From Polaribacter sp. (GTDB lineage Bacteria > Bacteroidota > Bacteroidia > Flavobacteriales > Flavobacteriaceae): a DNA stretch of 64,000 nt. Under the pieces are notes generated by a model, which ran no database searches, was not told the origin of the DNA, and saw nothing but the letters and a program-made list of their open reading frames with translations. Positions 35,199 through 44,147 of this stretch are shown here, in pieces. The stretch spans positions 1-64,000 of the forward strand of contig NZ_JAHEHX010000001.1 of NCBI RefSeq assembly GCF_024639685.1, in the 5' to 3' direction. Both the position numbers and the translations under genes were made by a program. How positions within the stretch are numbered: the first letter of the stretch is position 1; every line of letters begins with the position of its first letter.

Positions 35199-35232
35199 GA
35201 ATGCAATCAAACACTTGATTGCATTTTTTTTA
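35199..35232 (+). terminator. Terminator of ppc
   Basis: ATGCAATCAA (35201-35210) pairs with TTGATTGCAT (35215-35224), loop ACAC, followed by eight T. Confidence 0.88.
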
Positions 35233-35263
35233 TGGTTTAATTTTATTTACATTTAAAGAAAAA

Positions 35264-35326
35264 ATGCTAGTAAAAGTTTTTGGATCAGCTGTTTTTGGTA
35301 TAGAAGCTACTACATCTTTAAAATAA
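35264..35326 (+). pseudogene. Remnant of the comM/yifB 5' end
   Basis: A 20-codon frame, MLVKVFGSAVFGIEATTSLK then stop. The first 17 residues are the nearly invariant N-terminus of YifB/ComM Mg-chelatase-like AAA ATPases (family consensus LVKxxGSAVFGIxATT), a protein of about 510 residues. Nothing of the remaining gene is found to 35528. It is therefore a truncated remnant next to the end of the alginate locus. Confidence 0.65.
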
Positions 35327-35528
35327 GTCTTTTTAAAACTTACCTTAAAGCTCTTTATCTCACTTTTGCAGCTTTGAATAAACGAACCAATAGACTTAAG
35401 TACTGAATAAAACTATCCTTTTATACTATTCTATTCACTTACCTTATTAGTTTTTTAACTAATGCTAATTTAGTTCTTAAACTAATTTATAATGATAAAT
35501 ATAAACCATATTAGTTTTAAATTATATT
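35327..35528. other. Gene-free stretch between the comM remnant and the SusD terminator
   Basis: About 200 bases of AT-rich sequence with many stops in all frames. I see no RNA gene, repeat or further homology to ComM. Confidence 0.5.
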
Positions 35529-35566
35529 CAAAAAAAACTGGCTTCATTTTCATGAAGCCAGTTTAA
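35529..35566 (-). terminator. Terminator of susCD
   Basis: AAACTGGCTTCAT (35535-35547) pairs with ATGAAGCCAGTTT (35552-35564). On the minus strand seven T follow. It closes the alginate locus. Confidence 0.9.
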
Positions 35567-35590
35567 TACATTTAATATAATCTACTAAAA

Positions 35591-36913
35591 TTAGTATCCA
35601 GGATTTTGAGTTATAACTCCACCAGTTGCTAAAATTTCAGAAATTGGTATTGGAAATAAATGGTAATTAGAATTCACACTAGTACCCATTTGTGAGTCTA
35701 CAGAATTTGTTCTTACTAAATCATCCCATCTATGTCCTTCAAAGGCTAGTTCTAATCTTCTTTCATTTAAAACAGCTGTTCTAACTTCAGCTTGACTTGT
35801 AGCTGTTGAATTTGCTAAACCTGCTCTATTTCTAATTTTGTTTAACTGTGTTAACGCACCTGAAGCATTACCTGTTTCATTCAATGCTTCTGCATATAAA
35901 AGTATAACATCTCCTAATCTTATTTCTATCCAGTCATGCTCTCCACCATTTCCTCCATCTTTTGGAAATTTAATAGCTGTAGTTCCTGCAGACTCTAAAG
36001 TAACAGCTCTTCTTAAATCTGTAGCACCAGTTGCATCACTTGCATCAAATGCAGCAACTAAACCTGAATCTACAGGAAAATCTGACTTTGAATCATCTCC
36101 AACAAACCAGTTCCAAAAATCAGAACCAAAACCATATTCATCTACAATAGAACTAGAAATTTGTGTTGCGTATATAATTTCTGAATTACCTTCATTTGCA
36201 AAACCAAAAATATCACTAAAATTTGCTTGCAAAGTAATACCAGCTGCAGAAGCACCATTTACAACCGCTCCTAAATTAGAAGCAGCACTAGCATAATCTC
36301 CCATTGCAGCATACACTTTTCCAAGTAAAGCTTGTGCAGCATATTTAGAGGCTCTTCCATTAGAAATCGTTGTTGATAAAACAGACATCGCATCATTTAA
36401 ATCTGGAATTACAACATTGTTGTACACATCCATAGCTGGGACTCTAGCTAAAATTGAAGTATCTGTTAAACTTGGAGAAGCTTCTAAATTAACTGTTACT
36501 GCTCCAAAAGATTTTACTAATTTATAGTACGATAAAGCTCTTAAAAACTTTGCTTCTGCAACTTCAGTTGCATCAGAAGAATTTTGAATTACATTATTTG
36601 AACTTAATATAGATTTATACATTGCTGTATAAAGAGGCCCAAAAAACTGATCTTCCATTGTTGTTAAGTTCGCAGTGAAAGCATCAAACTCTGTATATGG
36701 AGCTTCGTCCATTACTGCATTATCTGATCTAAACTCTCCCATTACTGCTAAAGGTGTTACACTTCCTAACTGATAATAGTAAGCCGCATTTAAAACGCCT
36801 TCAAAATCGGTTAGAGAATCTGCACTTGCTAAGTTTGGTGGTGATTGATCTAAATCTGAATCACATGCTGTCGCAATAAACAGCGCTGCCAATAATATAT
36901 ATATTTTCTTCAT
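35591..36913 (-). CDS. SusD-like alginate oligosaccharide-binding lipoprotein
   Basis: 440 residues. Lipoprotein signal with lipobox ATAC followed by an acidic DSDLDQ, the type of residues that direct lipoproteins to the surface in Bacteroidetes. The TPR-like SusD fold is shown by FLRALSYYKLVKSFGAV, LGKVYAAMGDYASA, LGDVILLYAEALNETGN, LTQLNKIRNRAGL and ERRLELAFEGHRWDDLVR. It forms the lid over the SusC channel. Directly downstream of susC (11 bases), at the end of the transcript. Confidence 0.95.
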   Translation of the reverse strand: MKKIYILLAALFIATACDSDLDQSPPNLASADSLTDFEGVLNAAYYYQLGSVTPLAVMGEFRSDNAVMDEAPYTEFDAFTANLTTMEDQFFGPLYTAMYKSILSSNNVIQNSSDATEVAEAKFLRALSYYKLVKSFGAVTVNLEASPSLTDTSILARVPAMDVYNNVVIPDLNDAMSVLSTTISNGRASKYAAQALLGKVYAAMGDYASAASNLGAVVNGASAAGITLQANFSDIFGFANEGNSEIIYATQISSSIVDEYGFGSDFWNWFVGDDSKSDFPVDSGLVAAFDASDATGATDLRRAVTLESAGTTAIKFPKDGGNGGEHDWIEIRLGDVILLYAEALNETGNASGALTQLNKIRNRAGLANSTATSQAEVRTAVLNERRLELAFEGHRWDDLVRTNSVDSQMGTSVNSNYHLFPIPISEILATGGVITQNPGY

Positions 36914-36924
36914 TTTAATAATTT

Positions 36925-39900
36925 TTAAAATTTAACATTTAAACCTATTGTAAAGCTTCTAACAACTGGACTAGCACCTACTTGCGCTCCATATGTGGTA
37001 GGATCAGTACCTTTTACACCTTCTGGGTTGTAAGAAGTATAATTATCTGCCATAATGTATAATAAGTTTGTAGCTGCTCCATATAACCTAACAGAACTTA
37101 AACCAGCCTTACTAGCAATTGAATCATCTAAAGAGTAACCAATTGTTAAGTTTCTTAAAGCTACATAAGAAGCATCTTGTATCATTGCGTCAGTTTGGTT
37201 TCTGTTTCTTTCATAATATTCTCCATTATGATCTGCTCTACCATCTCCATTAGCATCAAGACGTGCGTAGTCTAATCTACCTCCCCATTGAGAACCGTAA
37301 TAAAGTGGATCTATATTATACGTTTCTGCACCATGAGATCCCTGTAATTGAAAAGACATATCGAACTTTTTATAGCTAAAGTTATGCGTCATACCCCAAT
37401 AAAAATCTGGTGTATTTTGACCTATTTTTACTAAATCTCCACCATCTTCTACAGTTCTAGTTCTATCAATAACACCATCTCCATTTTGATCTACAACATA
37501 AGACTCACCAGTTTGGTTATTTGGGTGTCTAGTACCATCTGCTAAATATTCCATTTCTACTTCACCGATAGTTTCTAATCCCCACATTTCACCAATACCA
37601 CCACCTACGTAGTTTCTAAATACAGCTCCTCTACCACTTTGTCCAAAAATTTGTTGTGGTAATTCATCCAAACCACCTAAGTCTGTAATTTCTGTATTTA
37701 CAGTAGATAAATTTGCACTTGTACTCCAAGAAAAATCAGCTTTTCTAACTAAGCTTCCAGAAAATTCAAATTCAAAACCAGAACTCCTTACATCTCCAAC
37801 ATTTAAAATTGATGTTGGGTTTCCTAATACTTCTGATTGAGCTTGGTTAATTAAAATATCTTCAATATCAGACGTATAGTAATCTAAACCAACTGTAAAA
37901 CGGTTATTTAAGAATCCTAAATCTACCCCAAAGTTAGTTTCAGTATTTGTTTGCCATGTTAAATCTGGATTTGCAGAATTAGATGGAATTAAATATCCTG
38001 TACCAAAGATTGTTGCAGAAGGATCTAATAAACTTAAAGAGTCATAAGAACCTAAGAAAGAAGTTGTTCCTAAAGAACCTGTACTAAATCTTAGTTTTAA
38101 TCTACTTAAAGTCTCACTGTCTTGTAAGAATGACTCTTTGTGTAAATTCCAACCTACAGATACTGCAGGAAAAGTTTCATATCTATTATTGCTTCCAAAC
38201 CGAGAGTCACCATCTCTTCTTAAAGAAGCAGTAAATAAAAATCTATCGTCATAAGAGTAATTTACTCTACCAAAAACACTTTCTCTAACTCTAGATTCAT
38301 CTCTTTCAGTTACAGTAACATCTGCTGGATCAAATAAATTATAGTTTAAAACTGCTTCATCAGGAACGTTTGCACCATCTAATCTTGTACCTACAAATCT
38401 TGTACTTTGGTATTCTAATCCTGCTACTGCAGATATATCATGTTTACCAATTGTTTTTGCGAAGTTTAAAGTTGTTTCGCTTAAAACAGTTGTAACTTTT
38501 AAATCTGCTTGATCCATAAAAGTTTGAGAATCTCTTGCTCTAGAATCATATCCTAACAACCTATGAGAATATGTTTGTGTATCTCTCATATCTCCACCTA
38601 AAACAGTTTTGATATTTAAGTCTTCTAAAATATTATACTGTAAATAAGTATTAACATTTCCAAAAAATGTTTTTTGCCAGCTTTCTACATTGTCTAATTT
38701 TGCTGCAGGACCTGCATCACCAGAACCACCAATACCATTGTTAGCTCTTCCATAATGCCAATCTTGTGCTGCCATACCAGGCTCTAAATTATAAATACTG
38801 TTTGCTTCATAACCAGACCCTCTATATCCATTATCAAATGCAGACAATCCTAAAGCCTGAGCTTGTTGGTCTAGTTGTTGTACAAAAGCAATAGACTCTT
38901 CTGTATGGTAAATTGAATGTACACCATAAGATCTTAACAAATCTCTCATGTCGTGTCCTAGAATATCTCTTTTAGATGTAAATCCATTAAAACTAATACC
39001 TGCTTTAAATTTATCTCCAAGATTTGCATCTACATTTAAACGTGCATTTAATCTTTCAAATCCTTGCGTTAAAACAACACCCTCTGCATTCTGATATCCA
39101 ACAGATGCAAAATACTTTGTATCATCATTACCACCACTCATGCTAAAATCGTGCGCTGTAGTAGAACCTGTTTGGAACAACCAATCTTCTGAACTAATAG
39201 CTCCAGGAGAATTTTCGTAAGCACTTAACCTATATTCTAAAAATGCAGGGTCTTGTAAATTTACTGTACTTGTCCAATTCCCAGCTGCAATTTGCGCTCT
39301 TGAATGAGCTGCCCATTCAGGACCAGACATTAAAATGTTTTCTCTATACTTATTAGATGTACTAACGTATGTATTATAGTTGAATGTTGTTTCTCCAGAA
39401 GCACCTTTCTTAGTTGTAACTAACACAACACCATTTGCTCCTCTAGAACCATATATTGCAGCAGAAGCAGCATCTTTTAAGATTTCTAAACTTTGTATAT
39501 CATTTGGATTTACAGTTTCTAAACCTCCAGAAATAGGATATCCATCAACTACAATTAATGGGTTTGATGCTCCTGAAATAGAAGAAGCAGCTCTAATTTG
39601 AATCTTTGGTGCAGCACCTGGAGAACCATCTTGGTTTTGTATTAAAACCCCTGCTAATTTACCGGCTAACGCATCATCTACACGAACTGCCTGAACAGCG
39701 GCAACTTCTGTACCACCAATTTTTGCAACAGCACCTGTTATTTGAGATCGTTTTCTACTACCATAACCTACAACAACAACTTCATCTAAAGAACTTGAAT
39801 CTTCTGTTAGACTTACATTTAATGTTTTTTGATTAGTAATTGTAACTTTTTTGGTAGCATATCCTAAATAAGAAAAGGACAATACATCTCCTTGTTTTAC

Positions 39901-40095
39901 TGAGATAGTATAATTACCATCAAAATCAGTTTCTGTTCCTACTGTGCTCCCTTGAATAACAATAGAAACTCCTGGTAAAATTTCATTTCCTACAGCTGTA
40001 GTTACTTTACCTTTTAGAGTGTAAGCTTCTTGCGCATAATTGCAAAAACTTACCAACATTACAAATAATAATGTTAATTTCAGTTTTAGTTTCAT
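36925..40095 (-). CDS. SusC-like TonB-dependent transporter for alginate oligosaccharides
   Basis: 1056 residues from ATG 40095. Thirteen extra upstream codons are open, but the signal peptide KLKLKLTLLFVMLVSFCNYAQ places the start here. Then a CarboxypepD_reg-like domain (about 25-110), the SusC plug signature DEVVVVGYG with ANGVVLVTTKKG, and the 22-strand barrel. It imports oligosaccharides cut outside by the lyases. The gene leads the susC-susD pair under operator site A, with an untranslated leader of about 190 bases. Confidence 0.95.
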   Translation of the reverse strand: MKLKLKLTLLFVMLVSFCNYAQEAYTLKGKVTTAVGNEILPGVSIVIQGSTVGTETDFDGNYTISVKQGDVLSFSYLGYATKKVTITNQKTLNVSLTEDSSSLDEVVVVGYGSRKRSQITGAVAKIGGTEVAAVQAVRVDDALAGKLAGVLIQNQDGSPGAAPKIQIRAASSISGASNPLIVVDGYPISGGLETVNPNDIQSLEILKDAASAAIYGSRGANGVVLVTTKKGASGETTFNYNTYVSTSNKYRENILMSGPEWAAHSRAQIAAGNWTSTVNLQDPAFLEYRLSAYENSPGAISSEDWLFQTGSTTAHDFSMSGGNDDTKYFASVGYQNAEGVVLTQGFERLNARLNVDANLGDKFKAGISFNGFTSKRDILGHDMRDLLRSYGVHSIYHTEESIAFVQQLDQQAQALGLSAFDNGYRGSGYEANSIYNLEPGMAAQDWHYGRANNGIGGSGDAGPAAKLDNVESWQKTFFGNVNTYLQYNILEDLNIKTVLGGDMRDTQTYSHRLLGYDSRARDSQTFMDQADLKVTTVLSETTLNFAKTIGKHDISAVAGLEYQSTRFVGTRLDGANVPDEAVLNYNLFDPADVTVTERDESRVRESVFGRVNYSYDDRFLFTASLRRDGDSRFGSNNRYETFPAVSVGWNLHKESFLQDSETLSRLKLRFSTGSLGTTSFLGSYDSLSLLDPSATIFGTGYLIPSNSANPDLTWQTNTETNFGVDLGFLNNRFTVGLDYYTSDIEDILINQAQSEVLGNPTSILNVGDVRSSGFEFEFSGSLVRKADFSWSTSANLSTVNTEITDLGGLDELPQQIFGQSGRGAVFRNYVGGGIGEMWGLETIGEVEMEYLADGTRHPNNQTGESYVVDQNGDGVIDRTRTVEDGGDLVKIGQNTPDFYWGMTHNFSYKKFDMSFQLQGSHGAETYNIDPLYYGSQWGGRLDYARLDANGDGRADHNGEYYERNRNQTDAMIQDASYVALRNLTIGYSLDDSIASKAGLSSVRLYGAATNLLYIMADNYTSYNPEGVKGTDPTTYGAQVGASPVVRSFTIGLNVKF

Positions 40096-40253
40096 AATAA
40101 TGTTAATGTTTAAAATATAATTCATCACTCTCATGTGACCCTGATAATACTTTTTTAAGTAAAATTAAATTTAATAAGGGTAGAAAACAACCTACCCTTA
40201 TTTACAATTAATTCAAATTTAATTTCACATACAATATTGATATTAATTTTAAT

Positions 40254-40296
40254 CTGGTAAACCAAATTGGTTTTCCAGATTGGTTTTCCAAATATA
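40254..40296 (-). promoter_or_regulatory. Promoter and triple operator A for susCD
   Basis: Three 10-base units start at 40255, 40268 and 40281, exactly 13 bases apart: TGGTAAACCA, TGGTTTTCCA, TGGTTTTCCA (plus-strand reading). The first is the perfect TGGTTTACCA on the minus strand and the other two have one change in the right half. The -7 element TATATTTG on the minus strand (40289-40296) overlaps the upstream end of the array. A bound repressor would cover the -7 element and start site. Confidence 0.8.
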
Positions 40297-40492
40297 TGAT
40301 TTTTTTTCAATCAAATAAATTTAACGTTAATTTTTTATTAATTTTTTAATAAAATTTAATAAAATAAGTGATATTGGTATATTTATTAAAGATAATTCAA
40401 CGATTTGTAAATATCATTGATTATATTTTAATTTAAAATTATTGATTATAAGATACTTGTAAATTAAAATAGTTATAAATTAAAATTTTAAA
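40297..40492. other. AT-rich gene-free stretch upstream of the susC promoter
   Basis: About 195 bases, more than 80% A+T by eye, with A/T runs such as 40296-40311. No ORF and no hairpin except the terminator that follows. It could act as an UP-type or intrinsically bent region. Confidence 0.45.
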
Positions 40493-40532
40493 CAAAAAAA
40501 GCGCCATGATTCTATCATGACGCTTTTTTATT
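40493..40532 (-). terminator. Terminator after the first SDR gene
   Basis: AAAAAGCG, then CATGAT (40496-40510) pairs with ATCATG, then CGCTTTTT (40514-40528), with one unpaired C/A step. On the minus strand a T-run follows. Confidence 0.85.
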
Positions 40533-40545
40533 GATTGAATTGGTT

Positions 40546-41310
40546 TTAAATACCTAATGCTTGCCCTCCACCAACTTGTATAGTTTCTGCAGTAATAAAT
40601 GCAGCATCTTTACTAGCTAAAAATGCTACTGCGCCAGCAACATCTTCTGGCTGTCCTAACCTACCTAACATGATATTGTTAGCCCAAGATTTAAACACCT
40701 CTGGTTTTGTTGATTTAATTTGTTTATGAAAATCAGTATCAATAGTACCTGGAGATACTGCGTTTACTCTAATTTGATATTCAGCCAAATCTTTTGCCAA
40801 AGCTCTTGTAATTGCATGAACAGCAGCTTTAGATGTACCATAGATACCTGCACCTGGACCTCCTGCATTCCAACCAGCATTTGATGTGTAATTAATTATA
40901 GATGGATTATCACTTTTCTTTAAAAAAGGAATGGCCGCTCTAGATGCAAAAAATGTTGAATCTAAATTCAAAGCCATAACAAACCTATAAAAGTCGGTTG
41001 TCATTTCTTCAAAACGAGATCTACCTCCTAAACCACCTGCATTATTTACAAGTACATCGATTTTACCGTACTTTTCTCCAATCTTTGTAATGTTAGAAGT
41101 GACAGCATTTTCATCAGTAACATCAAAACCGTAATAATCTGCAGCAATACCTTCTGCTTTCAATTCTTTTAGTCTCTCTGCCCCTGCTTCATCATCTATA
41201 CCATTTAAAATAACTGTATATCCCTCTTTTCCTAATCTTTTTGCAACTGCAAATCCGATACCTCCTGTTGCTCCAGTTACTATTGCTAATTGTCCTTCTA
41301 CTTTATTCAT
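40546..41310 (-). CDS. SDR oxidoreductase, candidate DEH reductase (NADH-type)
   Basis: 254 residues. Rossmann TGATGGIG (12-19 region), NNAGG, catalytic Ser in NYTSNAG and YGTSK. The second strand ends in an acidic VILNGIDDEAG, which usually selects NADH over NADPH. It is the last gene of gntR-mfs-sdr and is most likely the reductase turning the alginate unsaturated monosaccharide product DEH into KDG. The precise substrate is inference from context. Confidence 0.85.
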   Translation of the reverse strand: MNKVEGQLAIVTGATGGIGFAVAKRLGKEGYTVILNGIDDEAGAERLKELKAEGIAADYYGFDVTDENAVTSNITKIGEKYGKIDVLVNNAGGLGGRSRFEEMTTDFYRFVMALNLDSTFFASRAAIPFLKKSDNPSIINYTSNAGWNAGGPGAGIYGTSKAAVHAITRALAKDLAEYQIRVNAVSPGTIDTDFHKQIKSTKPEVFKSWANNIMLGRLGQPEDVAGAVAFLASKDAAFITAETIQVGGGQALGI

Positions 41311-41356
41311 TTTTTAAATATTTATAATTTTATAATAATACCCTAATTTATGATTC

Positions 41357-42640
41357 TTAATCGATGGTTTTTCTTACAGGCTCAATCTTTCTAATAAAGA
41401 AAAATATTGATAGAACACCTAATATAACTGATAACGTTATGGCAATAAAAGCAGGAGTGTAAGAACCATCCTTTGTAATTTGTCCAATAAACCAATTCAT
41501 AATCATTGGAGATATTGCTGCTATTGTACCTGCAAGACCTGCTAAAGTTCCCACAGATGGGCCTCTAAATAAATCACTAGAAATAGTTTGTATATTTCCA
41601 ATTGCAAATTGGAAACCGAATAAAACTACACCTGCTAGATAAATAAAAGTCATAAAATTACTTTCACCAACAAATTGAATAATACCTACAAATCCTAGAA
41701 AAACTAATAAACCTCCTAAACTTATTGCAATTTTTCTTGATGTATCTACAGATTTGGTTTTCATTAAAAGACCTGTAAACCACCCACCAATTATACTCCC
41801 TGCGGCTGCCATTAAATAAGAAATCCACATAGTTGCTGCAATCTCCTCTATACTTAATCCAAAAGTTTTATTTAAATAAATAGGCATCCAAGCTGCAAAA
41901 AACCACCAAATTGGTTCTATAAAAAACCTACATAATAGAACACCCCAAGATTGCTTATAACTTAATATTTTTACTACTGATAAACTTTTTTTCTTTACAT
42001 CTGTTTTTGGAGTTTTATCTATTCTACTTGATAGTATTAAAGCTCTTTCTTCTTCAGTTACCCATGGGTGTTTTTCTGGTGTAGATTTGTTTAGAAATAA
42101 CCATGGAATTACCCACAAAACTCCTACTGAACCCAATATAATATAAGTTGTTTTCCAGCCGAACTGAGTGTATAGATAGACTATTATAAAAGGTGCGATA
42201 ACATTTCCTATAGAGGCCCCTGCATTAAAAATCCCTTGAGCGGTTGCTCTTTCTTTTACAGGAAACCATTCTCCATTACTTTTTACTGCTCCAGGCCAAT
42301 TTCCTGCTTCACCTAAACCGAGTAATCCTCTAAAAATAGATAAGGTAATTACACCTCTTGCAAAAGCATGAAATATAGATGCTAAAGACCAAACAATTAT
42401 AGATACTGTGAAACCTAATCTAGTTCCTATAATGTCATATAGCTTGCCTGAAGCAAACTTACCAAGAGCATAACAAGCTAAAAACACATTGAACATAAAT
42501 GCATAATCTTCTTGATTCATTCCTAAATCTTCTCCCATCTGGGGCCATAAAAGTGCAAATGCAGTTCTATCTATATAATTTATAACTGTGGCAATAAAAA
42601 TTAAACCTATAATCCACCAACGTAATCCTTTTATCTTCAT
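41357..42640 (-). CDS. MFS transporter, hexuronate/anion:cation symporter (ExuT/GudP type)
   Basis: 427 residues, twelve hydrophobic helices. The N-terminal KIKGLRWWIIGLIFIATVINYIDR and ALLWPQMGEDLG, and the GLLGLGEAGNWPGAVKSNGEWFP block are hallmarks of the ACS family of hexuronate/aldonate transporters. It would carry DEH or another monouronate across the inner membrane. It is 10 bases downstream of gntR and co-regulated. Confidence 0.9.
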   Translation of the reverse strand: MKIKGLRWWIIGLIFIATVINYIDRTAFALLWPQMGEDLGMNQEDYAFMFNVFLACYALGKFASGKLYDIIGTRLGFTVSIIVWSLASIFHAFARGVITLSIFRGLLGLGEAGNWPGAVKSNGEWFPVKERATAQGIFNAGASIGNVIAPFIIVYLYTQFGWKTTYIILGSVGVLWVIPWLFLNKSTPEKHPWVTEEERALILSSRIDKTPKTDVKKKSLSVVKILSYKQSWGVLLCRFFIEPIWWFFAAWMPIYLNKTFGLSIEEIAATMWISYLMAAAGSIIGGWFTGLLMKTKSVDTSRKIAISLGGLLVFLGFVGIIQFVGESNFMTFIYLAGVVLFGFQFAIGNIQTISSDLFRGPSVGTLAGLAGTIAAISPMIMNWFIGQITKDGSYTPAFIAITLSVILGVLSIFFFIRKIEPVRKTID

Positions 42641-42650
42641 TTATCTTATT

Positions 42651-43352
42651 TTAATTACTATAACAATACTGGTAAAGTTCTTTAAAATGATCTTTCATTT
42701 TTTGCTTTGCTAACTGTGGATTTTGTTCTTTAATAGCATCAAAAATTGCTTCATGATCATCGATACCTCTTTTTGTTAAGCCTGCATCACAAACATGGTA
42801 TTTTTGAAAATTTGTAATAATTTCTGGAATAATTATTAACATAAATGTGTTCATGGTACTATTGCCACTTGCCTTTGCGATAGCTAAATGGAATAACAAA
42901 TCTTCCTGAACTGCATCTAGACCGTTTAGTGCTTTTTCTTTATATGCAATTAATGCTTCCTCTAAATTTTCTAAATCTTCTTCTGTTCTTCTTGTAGCTG
43001 CTAACCTGACTGTTTTTAATTCTAGTAAAATTCTTGTTTCTACTAGAGATTTAAAATCTGGATCCTCTAACCTTAAAATATCCTCAATCATTCCATTCAT
43101 GGCAATTGTACCAATATTTGCTACAAAAGTCCCACTTTGAGGAACTGACTTTAACAAGCCATAAAATGCTAATTTTTCTATTGCCTCTCTAATAGTACTT
43201 CTAGAAACCTCAAACTTTTCAGAAAGCATTCTCTCTGAAGGTAATTTATCTCCAGGTTCTAAATTCTTTAGATTTATTAAGTCACGTATTTGTGAAATAA
43301 TTCTTTTTTGAATTTTTGATTGATCTAATTTTACAAGTGTTTCTAGCTTCAT
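42651..43352 (-). CDS. GntR-family (FadR subfamily) transcriptional regulator of the alginate locus
   Basis: 233 residues. Winged helix at the N-terminus (RMLSEKFEVSRSTIREAIEKL, then GTFVAN) and an all-helical FCD ligand domain with metal-binding residues (DLLFHLAIAKASGN, DDHEAIFDAI). Related uronate regulators ExuR/UxuR bind TTGGTATACCAA-like sites, and the TTGGTTTACCAA units at three promoters in this locus are the obvious targets. One of them is its own promoter, implying autoregulation. The effector is probably DEH or KDG (inference). Confidence 0.92.
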   Translation of the reverse strand: MKLETLVKLDQSKIQKRIISQIRDLINLKNLEPGDKLPSERMLSEKFEVSRSTIREAIEKLAFYGLLKSVPQSGTFVANIGTIAMNGMIEDILRLEDPDFKSLVETRILLELKTVRLAATRRTEEDLENLEEALIAYKEKALNGLDAVQEDLLFHLAIAKASGNSTMNTFMLIIIPEIITNFQKYHVCDAGLTKRGIDDHEAIFDAIKEQNPQLAKQKMKDHFKELYQYCYSN

Positions 43353-43576
43353 TTTCTAAATAGTTTTCGTTTTTTTAACCAAGGTAAAATTAAAGTATTT
43401 AATGCAAAAACAGATGCAAAAAAGGCCTATTAAACTTTAATTTCTATTTAGTTTATCTTTTTTGAACAAAAAAAAATAAATCATAAAAATAAGATTGATT
43501 AATTTATTAAAATAACCCATGTTTTTACAAAACTAGGTTTTTAAACATATTTTTTAGTTAGATAAAACAAAATAAA
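43353..43576 (-). other. Long 5' leader of the gntR-mfs-sdr transcript
   Basis: If transcription starts just downstream of the -7 element at 43599-43606, about 240 bases precede the gntR ATG. I see no upstream ORF of note and no known riboswitch in it. Confidence 0.4.
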
Positions 43577-43606
43577 TTGGTTTACCAAACTGGTTTACCA
43601 AACATA
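43577..43606 (-). promoter_or_regulatory. Promoter and double operator B for gntR-mfs-sdr
   Basis: Two perfect TGGTTTACCA units at 43578-43587 and 43591-43600, 13 bases apart, in the context ATTGGTTTACCAAACTGG. The -7 element TATGTTTG on the minus strand (43599-43606) shares its last bases with the operator. A TTG on the minus strand (43627-43629) lies 20 bases further upstream, the right place for the -33 element. Confidence 0.85.
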
Positions 43607-43675
43607 AATGTTTTTTTGCTTCCCAGCAAGTTTTTTCTTAAGAAAAGATCAATTCCATAAGTTTTTTTATTTTTT

Positions 43676-43726
43676 TCACAAAAAAATACTGTAATGAACT
43701 AAAACTAGCTAATAACAGTATTTTTA
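43676..43726 (-). terminator. Probable terminator after kdgF
   Basis: AAAAATACTGT (43682-43692) pairs perfectly with ACAGTATTTTT (43715-43725) around a 22-base loop, followed on the minus strand by a T-rich run. The loop is long, so confidence is moderate. Confidence 0.5.
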
Positions 43727-43750
43727 AAAACACCTAATATGCTTAAAGAG

Positions 43751-44125
43751 TTATTTTTTATCTCCGAAATAAGAAGGACCATCTCCAGTTAAAAAGTCTT
43801 CTCTTACTGGACTAAATGTATCTATTAACTGTCCTTCTTCTAAACAGATTGCACTATGCAATAAGTTCGGCTCAATATAAACACCATCTCCTGCTTCTAC
43901 AATTTGTTTTACACCATCAATTTCAAACTCAAACTTGCCTGAAACACAGTAAGTTACTTGTGTATGAAAATGTTGATGAGGAGAACCTAAAGCTCCTTTT
44001 TCGAACTTTACGCTTACCATCATTATCTGATTGTCATACCCTAAGAATTTTCTTGAAACTCCTCCTCCAAGGACTTCCCATTCTAATTTGTTAGCCTTAA
44101 TATACTTTTCGCTAAATCTTTTCAT
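43751..44125 (-). CDS. kdgF: KdgF-like cupin, unsaturated uronate linearising enzyme
   Basis: 124 residues, a single small cupin with metal ligands in SPHQHFHTQ and a later histidine in PNLLHSA. KdgF proteins turn the 4,5-unsaturated uronate released by lyases into linear ketonised product (DEH). It lies 22 bases after the PL17 exolyase gene, which makes its substrate. Confidence 0.9.
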   Translation of the reverse strand: MKRFSEKYIKANKLEWEVLGGGVSRKFLGYDNQIMMVSVKFEKGALGSPHQHFHTQVTYCVSGKFEFEIDGVKQIVEAGDGVYIEPNLLHSAICLEEGQLIDTFSPVREDFLTGDGPSYFGDKK

Positions 44126-44147
44126 TGTATTCTAATTTTTGTATTAA

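Noticed and set aside
39380..39836. Plus-strand ORFs within susC
   Set aside because: Frame shadows of the receptor gene with low-complexity leucine/histidine composition.
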